Origin: Paludibacteraceae bacterium | Lineage (GTDB): Bacteria; Bacteroidota; Bacteroidia; Bacteroidales; Paludibacteraceae | Length of the DNA stretch: 48,734 bases | Direction: 5' to 3' | Assembly: GCA_017448345.1 (NCBI GenBank) | Contig: JAFSLP010000117.1 | Span: 1 to 48,734, forward strand | Shown: positions 16,033-26,037 of the stretch, in pieces | How the letters are laid out: each line of letters starts with the position of its first letter | How positions within the stretch are numbered: position 1 is the stretch's first letter | Notes under the pieces: model-generated | Database searches by the model: none | Told to the model about the DNA's origin: nothing | The model's input: only the letters and a program-made list of their open reading frames with translations | Program-made: the position numbers and the translations under genes

Positions 16033-16602
16033 ATGCAAATGTTATCAATCATATTGACTGTCCTCAGTTCGTTTCTGGCGAATATGGAGACAAAGACGCT
16101 GCAGTCGGCTTTCACCGTGACCGTAGCGGAAGAGGTAAATGCACCGATGAATTTCCCCGGAGAGATTATTATGCAGGGGAGTAACTTCCGTCTGGAGATG
16201 ATGGATATAGAGGCGGCGTACGACGGCAAGACGATGTATATGTATTCCAGCGAGACGGACGAACTGACGCTCTCCAACCCGACCGAGCAGGAGTTGCTGG
16301 AAGCCAATCCGTTCCTGTACGCCAAGGCGTTAGTGCCGGTGTGCAACGTGACGGAAAGAACAACCCAAGATGGATTACAGACCATTGTGACGCTGACCCC
16401 CAAGGATCAGTCCGTCGGCATCAACCGCTTTGTGCTGAAAGTGCGCAACAACGACCTGATGCCCCTGTCTGTAGAAATCAAGGAAGGCAAAAAGACCTCG
16501 ACACTGAAGATGAAAGACCCGAAGTTCGTGCCAACCAATCCGGAGGATATATTTATCTTGAAACCCAGCAAAAATACGTATGTGAATGACATGCGTTTCT
16601 AA
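16033..16602 (+). CDS. LolA-like outer-membrane lipoprotein carrier
   Basis: Periplasmic LolA-type chaperone expected to carry lipoproteins from the inner to the outer membrane. The 189-aa protein has a hydrophobic N-terminus (MLSIILTVLSSFLA) acting as signal peptide, then the beta-rich LolA fold: the strand FPGEIIMQGSNFRLEM, YDGKTMYMYSSETDELTL and the C-terminal NPEDIFILKPSK. It matches the short divergent LolA form placed between ftsK and trxB in Bacteroidales. It is followed directly by an octamer array that leads into the trxB start codon. The gene symbol is withheld because the family contains paralogues. Confidence 0.85.
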   Translation: MQMLSIILTVLSSFLANMETKTLQSAFTVTVAEEVNAPMNFPGEIIMQGSNFRLEMMDIEAAYDGKTMYMYSSETDELTLSNPTEQELLEANPFLYAKALVPVCNVTERTTQDGLQTIVTLTPKDQSVGINRFVLKVRNNDLMPLSVEIKEGKKTSTLKMKDPKFVPTNPEDIFILKPSKNTYVNDMRF

Positions 16603-16653
16603 ATGCAAAAATGCATAAATGTGAAAATGCGAAAATAAGAAAATGCGAAAATG
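16602..16653 (+). repeat. AAAATGCG octamer array between the lolA-like gene and trxB
   Basis: Units of 8 nt (AAATGCAA, AAATGCAT, AAATGTGA, AAATGCGA and variants) fill the whole spacer. ATG recurs every 8 nt and the last one (16651-16653) is the trxB start codon. A further copy of the array lies inside trxB at 17464-17511. Confidence 0.88.
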
Positions 16654-17625
16654 AATAGAGTAAAGTGTTTGATAATTGGTTCCGGTCCTGCGGGATACAC
16701 GGCAGCCATCTATGCCAGCCGTGCAAACCTTGCGCCGGTACTCATCGAAGGTCCGCAACTCGGCGGACAGTTGACTACCACTACAGAGGTAGAGAATTTC
16801 CCCGGTTATCCGGACGGTGTGGAGCCGTTCCAAATGATGGACGATATGAAACGACAAGCAGAGCGTTTCGGTACCCAGTTTGTGTCGGGCGTAGTGACGA
16901 AAGTGGATTTCTCTGTCAGCCCGAAGAAAGTGTGGGTGGAAGATACGGAAGAGTATGAAGCCGACGCTGTCATCATCGCTACCGGCGCGAGTGCCAAATA
17001 TTTGGGCATCGAGAGCGAGCGTACCTACAAAGGCCGCGGCGTGAGTGCCTGCGCTACCTGTGACGGATTCTTCTATCGCAAGAAGACGGTAGCTGTCGTT
17101 GGCGGCGGCGACACAGCCTGCGAGGAAGCGAACTACCTTGCAGGGCTGTGCGAGAAGGTCTATATGATTGTCCGCAAACCGTATCTGCGCGCCTCGGAGA
17201 TTATGCAGCAGCGTGTCCTCAACAACCCGAAGATAGAAGTCCTCTTCGAGCATAACACCATCCGCCTGACCGGTGAAGGAAAGGTACAAGGGGTAGATCT
17301 CTTCTATCGCAAAGGCGAACCGGATGAGGCAACGAAGCATATTGCCATCGACGGTTTCTTCCTCGCTATCGGTCATCACCCGAACACCGATTTGTTCAAG
17401 GATTTCATTGCCTGCGACCCGGAAGGATATATCATCACCGACGGTGCCTCTACACAATGCTTCAAATGTGAAAATGCGCAAATGGGTAAATGTGAAAATA
17501 AAAAAATACCCGGAGTCTTTGCCGCAGGCGATTGCGCCGACCCGCATTTCCGTCAGGCGATAGTGGCTGCCGGAAGCGGTGCCAAGGCAGCTATCGAAGC
17601 GGACAAATATATCAAAAGCCTCTGA
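16651..17625 (+). CDS. trxB: Thioredoxin-disulfide reductase with octamer-derived insert
   Basis: FAD/NADPH enzyme that reduces thioredoxin. GSGPAGYTAAIYASRA near residue 10 binds FAD. The redox-active pair is CATC near 134-137, followed by the NADPH motif VGGGDTACEEA, and FAADC-type closure GVFAAGDC near the C-terminus. Directly before GVFAAGDC, at residues about 271-287, an extra Cys/Lys/Asn-rich segment has an 8-residue period (KCENAQMG, KCENKKIP). It is encoded by the same octamer as the upstream spacer and preserves the frame. Two or three additional Cys are thus introduced. The start ATG lies in the octamer array. The enzyme otherwise looks intact. Confidence 0.95.
   Translation: MNRVKCLIIGSGPAGYTAAIYASRANLAPVLIEGPQLGGQLTTTTEVENFPGYPDGVEPFQMMDDMKRQAERFGTQFVSGVVTKVDFSVSPKKVWVEDTEEYEADAVIIATGASAKYLGIESERTYKGRGVSACATCDGFFYRKKTVAVVGGGDTACEEANYLAGLCEKVYMIVRKPYLRASEIMQQRVLNNPKIEVLFEHNTIRLTGEGKVQGVDLFYRKGEPDEATKHIAIDGFFLAIGHHPNTDLFKDFIACDPEGYIITDGASTQCFKCENAQMGKCENKKIPGVFAAGDCADPHFRQAIVAAGSGAKAAIEADKYIKSL
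17464..17511 (+). repeat. In-frame octamer insert inside trxB
   Basis: About six 8-nt units (AAATGTGA, AAATGCGC, AAATGGGT, AAATGTGA, AAATAAAA, AAATACCC) totalling 48 nt, i.e. 16 codons. They match the spacer array at 16602-16653 in unit and period. Because 3 x 8 nt = 8 codons, the peptide repeats every 8 residues. Confidence 0.85.
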
Positions 17626-17630
17626 ACCGG

Positions 17631-19889
17631 ATGGATTTTCCCGAGCAGTTGAACGAATCGCAGCTCAAGGCGGTGACCTGTACGGACGGTCCCTCGCTCA
17701 TTGTGGCGGGTGCCGGTTCCGGCAAGACGCGTGTGCTGACCTATAAGATTGCCTATCTGTTGCAGCAAGGTATCCCTGCGCGGCAGATTATGGCATTGAC
17801 GTTCACCAACAAAGCTGCGCGGGAGATGAAAGAACGTATCGAAAGGCTTGTCGGTTCCGCCGATGCCCGCTACCTTGTCATGGGCACTTTCCACAGCGTC
17901 TGCACGCGTCTCATCCGCCCGTACGCCGACAGGATAGGCTATACCCGCGATTTCACTATCTACGACACCACGGACAGCCGGTCGCTTCTCAAAGCCATCT
18001 GCAAGGAGCGCGGTCTGGACGAGAAGATATACAAACCTGCCGCTGTCCACAGCCGTATCTCCATGGCGAAGAACAGCGGTATCTCTCCTGCCCAATATGG
18101 AATGAACCAGCAGCTGCTGCGCGAGGACCGCGAGATGCGTCTGTACGATATGACGGCGGTGTATGAGCTGTACCAAGCGCGTCTGCGTGCCGCCAATGCC
18201 ATGGATTTTGATGACCTGCTCATCAATATGCTGCGGCTTATGAACGACTGCCCGGATGTCTGCAACAACTACCAGCAGCAGTTCCGCTATGTGTTAGTGG
18301 ACGAGTATCAGGACACCAACTATATACAGTTCCTCTTGGTGCAGAAACTGGCAGAACCGCAGAACAACATCTCCGTAGTGGGCGACGATGCGCAGTCCAT
18401 CTATTCGTTCCGGGGAGCGGACATCCGTAATATCCTTGGTTTCCAGCGCGTCTATCCGCAGGCTCAGGTCTTCAAACTGGAGCGCAACTACCGCTCCACG
18501 CAGAATATCGTCAATGCCGCTAACTCGCTCATTCATAAGAACGTACACCAGATAGAGAAGACGGTCTATTCCGAGAAAGAAGAAGGCAAACCGCTGTCTC
18601 TGCAGGCGTATATGGACGACCGCGCAGAGGCGGAAGGAGTGGTACGGCAGATAGCTTCCAGCCATCGCAAAGAGGGATACGGCTATGACGACATAGCCGT
18701 GCTGTACCGCACCAACGCCCAGTCGCGTGTGCTGGAGGGCGAGTTGCGCAAGCAGAATATACCCTACCGTATCTATGGCGGCACATCGTTCTACCAGCGC
18801 AAGGAAATCAAAGATACGCTATGTTATCTGCGGTTGGCGGTCAACAGACGGGATAACGAAGCGCTGCTCCGTATTATCGGTTTTCCGGGCAGAGGCATCG
18901 GCGACACAACGATGAAGAAGGTGTCGCTCAATGCCATCGAGCACCACCGCTCCTATCTGGACGTGATGCGCGCACCCGATGAGTCAGGGCTGGAAGTCAA
19001 TGCCGGCACCAAGAAGAAACTGCAGTCATTCGCGCTGTATATAGACGACCTGCACGAGCAAAGCGAGAAGATGGACGCTTATTACTTCGCTGAGTATGTG
19101 CTCCGTACGTCCGGTGTGCTGACGGCACTCGCCCTTGACCGCACGCCGGAAGGTATCGACCGTGCGCAGAACGTACAGGAGCTGCTCAATGCTATCCGGG
19201 AGTTTGTGGCGCTCCGGCAGAACGAAGGTGTGGATTTCACGCCTATCACGGATTTCCTGAGCGAAGTCAGTCTGCAGACCGACCAAGACGAGAACCTCGA
19301 AGATACCACGCAGCGTGTGACGCTGATGACCGTTCACGCAGCCAAGGGTTTGGAGTTCAGCGTGGTGTTTATCGTCGGGCTGGAGGAGAACCTGTTCCCC
19401 TCGCAGTTCTGCGTCCAGCCGGGCGAGATAGAAGAGGAACGCCGGTTGCTGTACGTAGCTGTCACGCGCGCTATGGAACAGTGTTTCCTCAGTTACGCGC
19501 GCCAGCGGTTCCGTAACGGCTCGTTCTCTTTCGCTTCGCCCAGCCGGTTCCTCAATGATATAGACAGGCAATATATCGCTCTCAGAAATACGCAGGCTGC
19601 TCCGAGTATTCCGAGTGTTCCGAGAAATCCGAATTATCCGATTAATCTGAATATTCCGGGAACTTCGAGTGCTCCGGGTGTAGCGAAAACCCCGGTAAGG
19701 AACGAAGAGGATCAGGCTTCTGCTATCTGGCATTCCGGCGACCGGGTGTCGCACCGTTCGTTCGGCGACGGAACCGTCGTACGCGTCTATCACGACGAAG
19801 CGACGGGAAACGACAAGATAGAGATTCATTTCGACGCACAGGGAACGAAGACACTTCTCCTCTCATACGCCAAGCTCGACCGCATCTGA
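17631..19889 (+). CDS. pcrA: ATP-dependent DNA helicase PcrA/UvrD
   Basis: Superfamily 1A 3'-5' helicase acting in repair and in clearing replication-transcription conflicts. Walker A AGAGSGKT is near 26-33, motif II VDEYQDTN near 223-230, VVGDDAQSIYSFRGA follows, and VTLMTVHAAKGLEF is motif V. The C-terminal 50 residues (GDRVSHRSFGDGTVVRV... to the end) form the Tudor-like domain that binds RNA polymerase. The linker at residues 657-683 is encoded by nine 9-nt CCG-core units. I start at ATG 17631 (MDFPEQLNESQLKAV), 5 nt after the trxB stop; the longer frame overlaps trxB and lacks homology. 752 aa is typical. Confidence 0.94.
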   Translation: MDFPEQLNESQLKAVTCTDGPSLIVAGAGSGKTRVLTYKIAYLLQQGIPARQIMALTFTNKAAREMKERIERLVGSADARYLVMGTFHSVCTRLIRPYADRIGYTRDFTIYDTTDSRSLLKAICKERGLDEKIYKPAAVHSRISMAKNSGISPAQYGMNQQLLREDREMRLYDMTAVYELYQARLRAANAMDFDDLLINMLRLMNDCPDVCNNYQQQFRYVLVDEYQDTNYIQFLLVQKLAEPQNNISVVGDDAQSIYSFRGADIRNILGFQRVYPQAQVFKLERNYRSTQNIVNAANSLIHKNVHQIEKTVYSEKEEGKPLSLQAYMDDRAEAEGVVRQIASSHRKEGYGYDDIAVLYRTNAQSRVLEGELRKQNIPYRIYGGTSFYQRKEIKDTLCYLRLAVNRRDNEALLRIIGFPGRGIGDTTMKKVSLNAIEHHRSYLDVMRAPDESGLEVNAGTKKKLQSFALYIDDLHEQSEKMDAYYFAEYVLRTSGVLTALALDRTPEGIDRAQNVQELLNAIREFVALRQNEGVDFTPITDFLSEVSLQTDQDENLEDTTQRVTLMTVHAAKGLEFSVVFIVGLEENLFPSQFCVQPGEIEEERRLLYVAVTRAMEQCFLSYARQRFRNGSFSFASPSRFLNDIDRQYIALRNTQAAPSIPSVPRNPNYPINLNIPGTSSAPGVAKTPVRNEEDQASAIWHSGDRVSHRSFGDGTVVRVYHDEATGNDKIEIHFDAQGTKTLLLSYAKLDRI
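19599..19679 (+). repeat. Coding 9-nt repeats in the pcrA C-terminal linker
   Basis: Nine units such as ATTCCGAGT, GTTCCGAGA and AATCCGAAT, in frame, encoding a Pro/Ser/Asn-rich linker between the helicase core and the Tudor-like domain. Confidence 0.85.
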
Positions 19890-19913
19890 AGTTCCGGTTC
19901 CAACCCATACAAA

Positions 19914-19940
19914 AAACGTCCTTCGGGGCGTTTGTTGTTA
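19914..19940. terminator. Bidirectional terminator between pcrA and chrA
   Basis: Stem AAACGTCC/GGGCGTTT (19914-19921 with 19926-19933, one G-T pair) closed by a TTCG tetraloop. T-rich flanks on the minus strand (GTTTTTTG) and a weaker T run on the plus strand suit the two convergent genes. Confidence 0.75.
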
Positions 19941-20504
19941 TCCGTAGATACAGTAACCGGCAATGCCGGCGATGATGATTAACAGAATGGGGTGACTGAT
20001 GATTTTGGTCACCTTGTTTTGATAGAGATTAGGCAGGACGGTGAAGAATGCGACAGCGGCGAAGATAATCCAACTGGTGCTGTCAATGAAATTCGCCGGT
20101 TTGATGAGCATGAGTGCTGCTGCGGCAATCAGACCAATGACCGTGAAACGCAGCATACGCAAGGTCTGCTCGAAATACGGGTTGCCCTGAAAACGCCTGT
20201 TCAGCCAGAAATAGGCTTTGCAGACAGCCAGCATGATAATCAGGCTCGGCAGGACGATAGCAAACGTAGTGAGGACACTTCCCCAGACACTTCCCGTGGC
20301 GGTATAACCGACATACGTGGCGCAGTTGATGCCGATAGGTCCGGGTGTGACCTGACTCACAGCCACAATATCGACAAACTCCTGCTGGCTCATCCATCCG
20401 TGCTGCTCCACTTCCATCTGAATCAGAGACAGAATAGCCAAGCCTCCTCCGAAACCGAAGAGACCTATTTTGAAGAATGATATGAAGAGCTGGAGATAGA
20501 GCAA
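19938..20504 (-). CDS. chrA: Chromate transporter, CHR domain protein (second of pair)
   Basis: Short single-domain CHR-family membrane protein, one half of a split chromate/sulfate antiporter-like transporter. KIGLFGFGGGLAILSLIQ near the N-terminus is the family signature, followed by SQVTPGPIGINCATYVGY and about five to six hydrophobic segments. The start is TTG at 20504 (MLYLQLFISFFKIG), 5 nt from the AATTACG array; no ATG precedes the signature. It pairs with the homologous protein at 20532-21077; such short CHR proteins are thought to work as heterodimers in opposite topology. Whether chromate is the real substrate in an anaerobe is uncertain. Confidence 0.88.
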   Translation of the reverse strand: MLYLQLFISFFKIGLFGFGGGLAILSLIQMEVEQHGWMSQQEFVDIVAVSQVTPGPIGINCATYVGYTATGSVWGSVLTTFAIVLPSLIIMLAVCKAYFWLNRRFQGNPYFEQTLRMLRFTVIGLIAAAALMLIKPANFIDSTSWIIFAAVAFFTVLPNLYQNKVTKIISHPILLIIIAGIAGYCIYG

Positions 20505-20508
20505 TGGA

Positions 20509-20543
20509 AATTACGAATTAAAAATTACGAATTACGAATTACG
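20509..20543 (-). repeat. AATTACG heptamer array between the two chrA genes
   Basis: Five 7-nt units in exact phase. The TAA stop of the upstream chrA gene (20532-20534) is inside the array, and its last sense codons come from repeat sequence. The TTG start of the downstream chrA is 5 nt beyond the array. Confidence 0.9.
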
Positions 20544-21077
20544 CGTTGTTCTTTCGCGGAGGTATATAGTCACAAGGGTGAGTACTACCGTAGCGATGAT
20601 GATCCAGACGGGATTGACGTGTCCCAGCCAGATTAACAGGGCGGCGGAAATAGGAATAAGAGCGGTTAACCAACTGATTTTCGCGGTCTTAGCCATCTTG
20701 ACGAGCGGCGCGGCAATGAGTGCCACCACAGCTGGACGTATGCCTTTAAAAGCGGCTTCCACGGCTGGCAGTTCTTTCCACTCGGAGAAGACCATGGCGA
20801 TAGCCAGAATGATACAGAAAGAAGGCAGTACAGCTCCCAAAACGGCTCCGCAGACCCCTTTCCAGCCTCCTACGCGCCAGCCGATGAAGATGGCGGAGTT
20901 GACGGCTATCAGTCCCGGTGCCGCCTGCGCCAGCGCAATCATATTGAGAAACTCCTCCTCGTCAATCCAGCCTTTCCGGTCCACCACTTCCCGTTGGATG
21001 AGCGGTAACATGGCATAGCCTCCACCAAGGGTGAAGGTGCCGATTTTGAGGTATGTCCAAAACAACTGGAAAAACAT
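20532..21077 (-). CDS. chrA: Chromate transporter, CHR domain protein (first of pair)
   Basis: The other half of the split CHR transporter. KIGTFTLGGGYAMLPLIQREVV near residue 12 and AQAAPGLIAVNSAIFIGW match the paralogue's blocks position by position. About six hydrophobic segments over 181 aa. The final residues (RNS) and the stop are encoded in the heptamer array, so its natural C-terminus may have been trimmed or extended by the repeat. It lies downstream of udk across an 11-nt repeat spacer, and probably shares the udk promoter. Confidence 0.88.
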   Translation of the reverse strand: MFFQLFWTYLKIGTFTLGGGYAMLPLIQREVVDRKGWIDEEEFLNMIALAQAAPGLIAVNSAIFIGWRVGGWKGVCGAVLGAVLPSFCIILAIAMVFSEWKELPAVEAAFKGIRPAVVALIAAPLVKMAKTAKISWLTALIPISAALLIWLGHVNPVWIIIATVVLTLVTIYLRERTTRNS

Positions 21078-21110
21078 GCTTTGCGCATCAGCGGGCTGAC
21101 AATTCTGAAT

Positions 21111-21149
21111 CCGATAAAATACCGATAAAATACCGACGAAATACCGTTC
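21111..21149 (-). repeat. 11-nt repeat spacer between udk and chrA
   Basis: CCGATAAAATA occurs at 21111-21121 and 21122-21132, then the variant CCGACGAAATA at 21133-21143 and a partial unit. The array ends immediately at the udk stop codon (21150). Confidence 0.85.
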
Positions 21150-21764
21150 TTATTTATCCGCCAACTGTTGTTTGATGAACTTGGAAAGCATGTTGATGGC
21201 TGCATTGTTGTGTCCGCCCTGCGGAACGATGACATCAGCGAAGCGCTTGCAGGGTTCGATGAACTGCTCGTGCATAGGCTTGAGGACGCGCTGGTATCGC
21301 TCGATGACCTGTTCGGCAGTCCGTCCGCGCTCCATCACATCGCGTTTCATGACGCGTATGAGACGGTCGTCGGCATCGGCATCCACGAAAATTTTCAGGT
21401 CCATCTGCTGGCGCATCTTGGACTCGCGGAGCGCCATGATACCCTCCACAACGATTACTTCGCGAGGCTCGATATGGACAGTCTCCTCGGAACGGGTGCA
21501 GGTGATGTAAGAATAGATGGGCTGCTCGATAGGCTTGCCTTCTTTGAGCATAGCGATATGCTTGGTGAGCAGAGGCCAGTCGAAGGCATCGGGATGGTCG
21601 AAATTGATGTTCTGACGCTCCTCGACAGGCACATTACTGCTGTCTTTGTAGTAAGAATCCTGAGGGATGACAACCACTTCGCCTTTTGGGAGACGTTCGA
21701 TAAGCTTTCTGACTACCGTAGTTTTACCCGAGCCGGTACCGCCCGCAATGCCGATAATAAACAT
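21150..21764 (-). CDS. udk: Uridine/cytidine kinase
   Basis: Phosphorylates uridine and cytidine to UMP and CMP in pyrimidine salvage. The P-loop GIAGGTGSGKTTVVRKL is at residues 5-21, then IPQDSYYKD and NFDHPDAFDWPLL, all typical of Udk; VVEGIMAL mid-protein is the second Asp/Glu region. 204 aa, normal length. A clean promoter (21827-21857) points to it, divergent from gyrB. It heads a short operon with the two CHR genes, a pairing without an obvious metabolic link. Confidence 0.95.
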   Translation of the reverse strand: MFIIGIAGGTGSGKTTVVRKLIERLPKGEVVVIPQDSYYKDSSNVPVEERQNINFDHPDAFDWPLLTKHIAMLKEGKPIEQPIYSYITCTRSEETVHIEPREVIVVEGIMALRESKMRQQMDLKIFVDADADDRLIRVMKRDVMERGRTAEQVIERYQRVLKPMHEQFIEPCKRFADVIVPQGGHNNAAINMLSKFIKQQLADK

Positions 21765-21826
21765 AAAGACATTTACGATTTGACGATGAACACTTTTCCG
21801 ATGTACGATTTATATCGTTTCGGGTA

Positions 21827-21857
21827 CAAAATTACAAAAAAAAAATTATATACGCAA
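21827..21857 (-). promoter_or_regulatory. udk promoter
   Basis: On the minus strand, TTG at 21857-21855 with extension TTGCGTATAT, 20-nt spacer, TAATTTTG at 21834-21827 (TAnnTTTG exact). It stands back to back with the gyrB promoter. Confidence 0.8.
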
Positions 21858-21884
21858 ATAATTTATCAAAAAAGCAAAAAAAAC

Positions 21885-21915
21885 TTGCGTATGTCGGATT
21901 TTTTTTGTACCTTTG
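21885..21915 (+). promoter_or_regulatory. gyrB promoter
   Basis: TTG at 21885-21887 within TTGCGTATGTC, 20-nt spacer, TACCTTTG at 21908-21915, followed by CAGCG. Exact match to the Bacteroidota consensus and to the -7 of the dnaN promoter. The leader to the ATG is about 55 nt. Confidence 0.88.
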
Positions 21916-21962
21916 CAGCGTCTTATGCGCGGGTGTGCGCATGCTAATATTTAAGGAAATAA

Positions 21963-23993
<2,031 letters not shown>

Positions 23994-24005
23994 TCGCGTT
24001 CGGCA

Positions 24006-24092
24006 AATGGGTCGCAAGGGCTAAACCGCTCCGCTAATTAGCAAGTGCGACCATTGCCTCCGCTCTCCCCACCGGAATAAATTCCGTCGGGG
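24006..24092 (+). other. Two hairpins downstream of gyrB
   Basis: First: GGTCGCA (24010-24016) pairs with TGCGACC (24046-24052), with an inner GCTAA/TTAGC helix. Second: CCCC...CGGAAT pairs with ATTCCG...GGGG (24067-24078 with 24081-24092) around a 2x2 internal loop. No T run follows either, so simple intrinsic termination is not obvious; they may stabilise the gyrB 3' end or be a repeat element. Confidence 0.5.
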
Positions 24093-24137
24093 TCCCCAAA
24101 CACACAAAATCGGTATAAAAGCAAACAAGAGAGAAAA

Positions 24138-24671
24138 ATGAGAATCGCAGTATATTGTAGTGCGAAAGACGCAATACCGGAGGAGTATCTGGCATTGGGT
24201 GACGTGACGGGCGCATGGATTGGTGCTAACGGTCATACGCTGGTCTATGGCGGAGCTACGGGCGGGCTGATGAGCCGCGTGAGTGATGCTGCCAAAGCCG
24301 CCGGAGCACATGTGATAGGAGTTATCCCTCCGCGAATCAAAGCGGCAGGACGGATGGCATCCAACTGCGACTATCTCATCGAAGTGGCTAACATGTCCGA
24401 ACGCAAACAGCGCATGCGCGACGAAGCGGATGTAATCGTATGTCTGCCGGGCAGCTACGGAACACTCGATGAGATGATGGACGCAACCTCCTCCGCCATA
24501 GTAGGCGAACACCACAAGAAAACCGTCGTGCTCAATTACAACGGTTTCTACGAGCCGCTCAAAGCGCAGATAGCACACATGAAGGCACTCGGGTTCATCC
24601 CTACGCCCGAACATTACAGCCCCGTCTTTGTGGACACGACGGAAGAACTCTTTGAGATACTGAAGAGTTAA
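24138..24671 (+). CDS. LOG family (TIGR00730) Rossmann-fold protein
   Basis: Predicted nucleoside-5'-monophosphate phosphoribohydrolase of the Lonely Guy/YvdD type, releasing a base from its ribotide. VYGGATGGLM near residue 37, a conserved Glu-Arg-Lys region (MSERKQRM) and LPGSYGTLDEM near 103 correspond to the PGGxGTxxE active-site motif with Ser replacing the second Gly; the catalytic Glu and the GT pair are kept. 177 aa, normal. Weak start context. Many bacterial members have no proven physiological role, so cytokinin chemistry is only a family inference. Confidence 0.88.
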   Translation: MRIAVYCSAKDAIPEEYLALGDVTGAWIGANGHTLVYGGATGGLMSRVSDAAKAAGAHVIGVIPPRIKAAGRMASNCDYLIEVANMSERKQRMRDEADVIVCLPGSYGTLDEMMDATSSAIVGEHHKKTVVLNYNGFYEPLKAQIAHMKALGFIPTPEHYSPVFVDTTEELFEILKS

Positions 24672-24718
24672 AAAGTTTTTAGCACATAAAAACGTTAAAT
24701 TGTTAAACATTCTATATT

Positions 24719-26032
24719 ATGAACCTATTTACAGCCAGATTAACCGGCAAAATGCTCTCGACCGATGCGTTCGAGAAGACAATCAGTGAGATGCAAGCGC
24801 GTGTCAAAAGATGGCGCGAGATTGAGAAATCTCCCGAGTTGGAAGAGTACCGGAGACTTAAGAAGATTGTTGAAAGCAGCGATTTTCAGGAGAAAAAGAA
24901 TGTTCTCCGGACCCGCAAGTACAAAGATACGGATGAGGGCCGCAAGATGATTTCCTATCAGGATTTGGCTTCTTCACGCAGTATACGCCGTTACCAGCAA
25001 GCTCTCAAGGATGAGGAGTTCCAAGCCTTTCTCGCATTCCGTGACACCGATGAGTTCCAGAAAGTGAAGAGCGTGAAGGAGTGTCTACGCTCCAGCGTCA
25101 TCCGCCGGTATAACATGCTGTACCACTCATCGTATTTCAAGAATTATCTGAAGGTGCAGAACTCGGTCGAGTTACGTCAACTGGAGGCGCTGGAACAAGA
25201 GGTCAAGACGGAAGATTTCCAGAAACGTCATGCGCTGTGGGCGGATACCAAACGCTGGCAGCACTCGGAGGAATACAAAGTGGAGCAACGCTATAACGAG
25301 CTGGCTAACTCTGATGACATCAAGTTCTACTTCGAGCAACGCTCCGAGAAGATTGACTGGGCAGAGCTTTTCCGTCCGTCGTTCGAGGACCATATGGAGT
25401 CCGGCGCCAACTGGAAAGCCGGTTTCGGCTATGCCAACCCGGCGATGAAAGACGGTCATTCGCGCACCTCGGAGAGACAGGCTTATGTAGGCGGAAAGAA
25501 CACGTTCTTTGTGGACGGCCGTATGGACTTAGAGACACGTGCGGAGAGCAAGAAAGCCGTGGCTTGGGATGAGAAAAAAGGGTTCGTGGAGGAAGTGTTC
25601 GAATACACGTCAGACGTGATGAATACCAAGGCTGCATTTGCACAGGAGAACGGTATGTTCATGGCGAAAGTGCGTTCGCAAGGTACGGGACACCATTTCT
25701 TCGGTATCACAACCGGCAAGGTGAACAGCCCGATGATTGCGCTATATCACTACAACGGCGACCATCATCAACTGGGTTTGGTCAACGGGCAGAAGACACA
25801 GATGGCAGACCTGACAGGAATGCTGCGGTCGATGTATTATGTCTATACCTTCCGCTGGACGAAAAACGAGCTGATATGGTATGTGAACAATCTTGAGATA
25901 CTGCGTCTGCCGAACCGTCTGCCGCAAGAGGCGATGTTCTATCTGGCACAGAGCTGGCTGCCCAGAAACGAGAAAGGCGGCGAAGGCAAACTTAAGATTC
26001 AATGGGCACGAGTATTCAAAGCCGTTGATTGA
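24719..26032 (+). CDS. Uncharacterised protein: helical repeats plus lectin/GH16-like fold
   Basis: No family name recognised. Residues 1 to about 215 are highly charged and helical, with recurring short blocks of the form S-x-x-F/Y-x-x-Y/F (SPELEEYRRLKKIVESSDFQ, KDEEFQAFLAFRDTDEFQ, YHSSYFKNYLKVQNS), suggesting four to six helical repeats. Residues about 220-437 look like a concanavalin-A-like jelly roll related to GH16: FFVDGRMDLETRAES, VEEVFEYTSD, a YHYNGDHH loop, YVYTFRWTKNELIWYVNN and a closing LKIQWARVF. The GH16 E-x-D-x-x-E catalytic signature appears degenerate (only the last Glu kept), so binding rather than hydrolysis is likely. No signal peptide. The TGA overlaps a possible kdsA TTG start. 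Confidence 0.7.
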   Translation: MNLFTARLTGKMLSTDAFEKTISEMQARVKRWREIEKSPELEEYRRLKKIVESSDFQEKKNVLRTRKYKDTDEGRKMISYQDLASSRSIRRYQQALKDEEFQAFLAFRDTDEFQKVKSVKECLRSSVIRRYNMLYHSSYFKNYLKVQNSVELRQLEALEQEVKTEDFQKRHALWADTKRWQHSEEYKVEQRYNELANSDDIKFYFEQRSEKIDWAELFRPSFEDHMESGANWKAGFGYANPAMKDGHSRTSERQAYVGGKNTFFVDGRMDLETRAESKKAVAWDEKKGFVEEVFEYTSDVMNTKAAFAQENGMFMAKVRSQGTGHHFFGITTGKVNSPMIALYHYNGDHHQLGLVNGQKTQMADLTGMLRSMYYVYTFRWTKNELIWYVNNLEILRLPNRLPQEAMFYLAQSWLPRNEKGGEGKLKIQWARVFKAVD

Positions 26033-26037
26033 CAGTT

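Noticed and set aside
16375..17547. 390-codon minus-strand ORF opposite trxB.
   Set aside because: Antisense reading of trxB and the lolA-like gene; no independent support.
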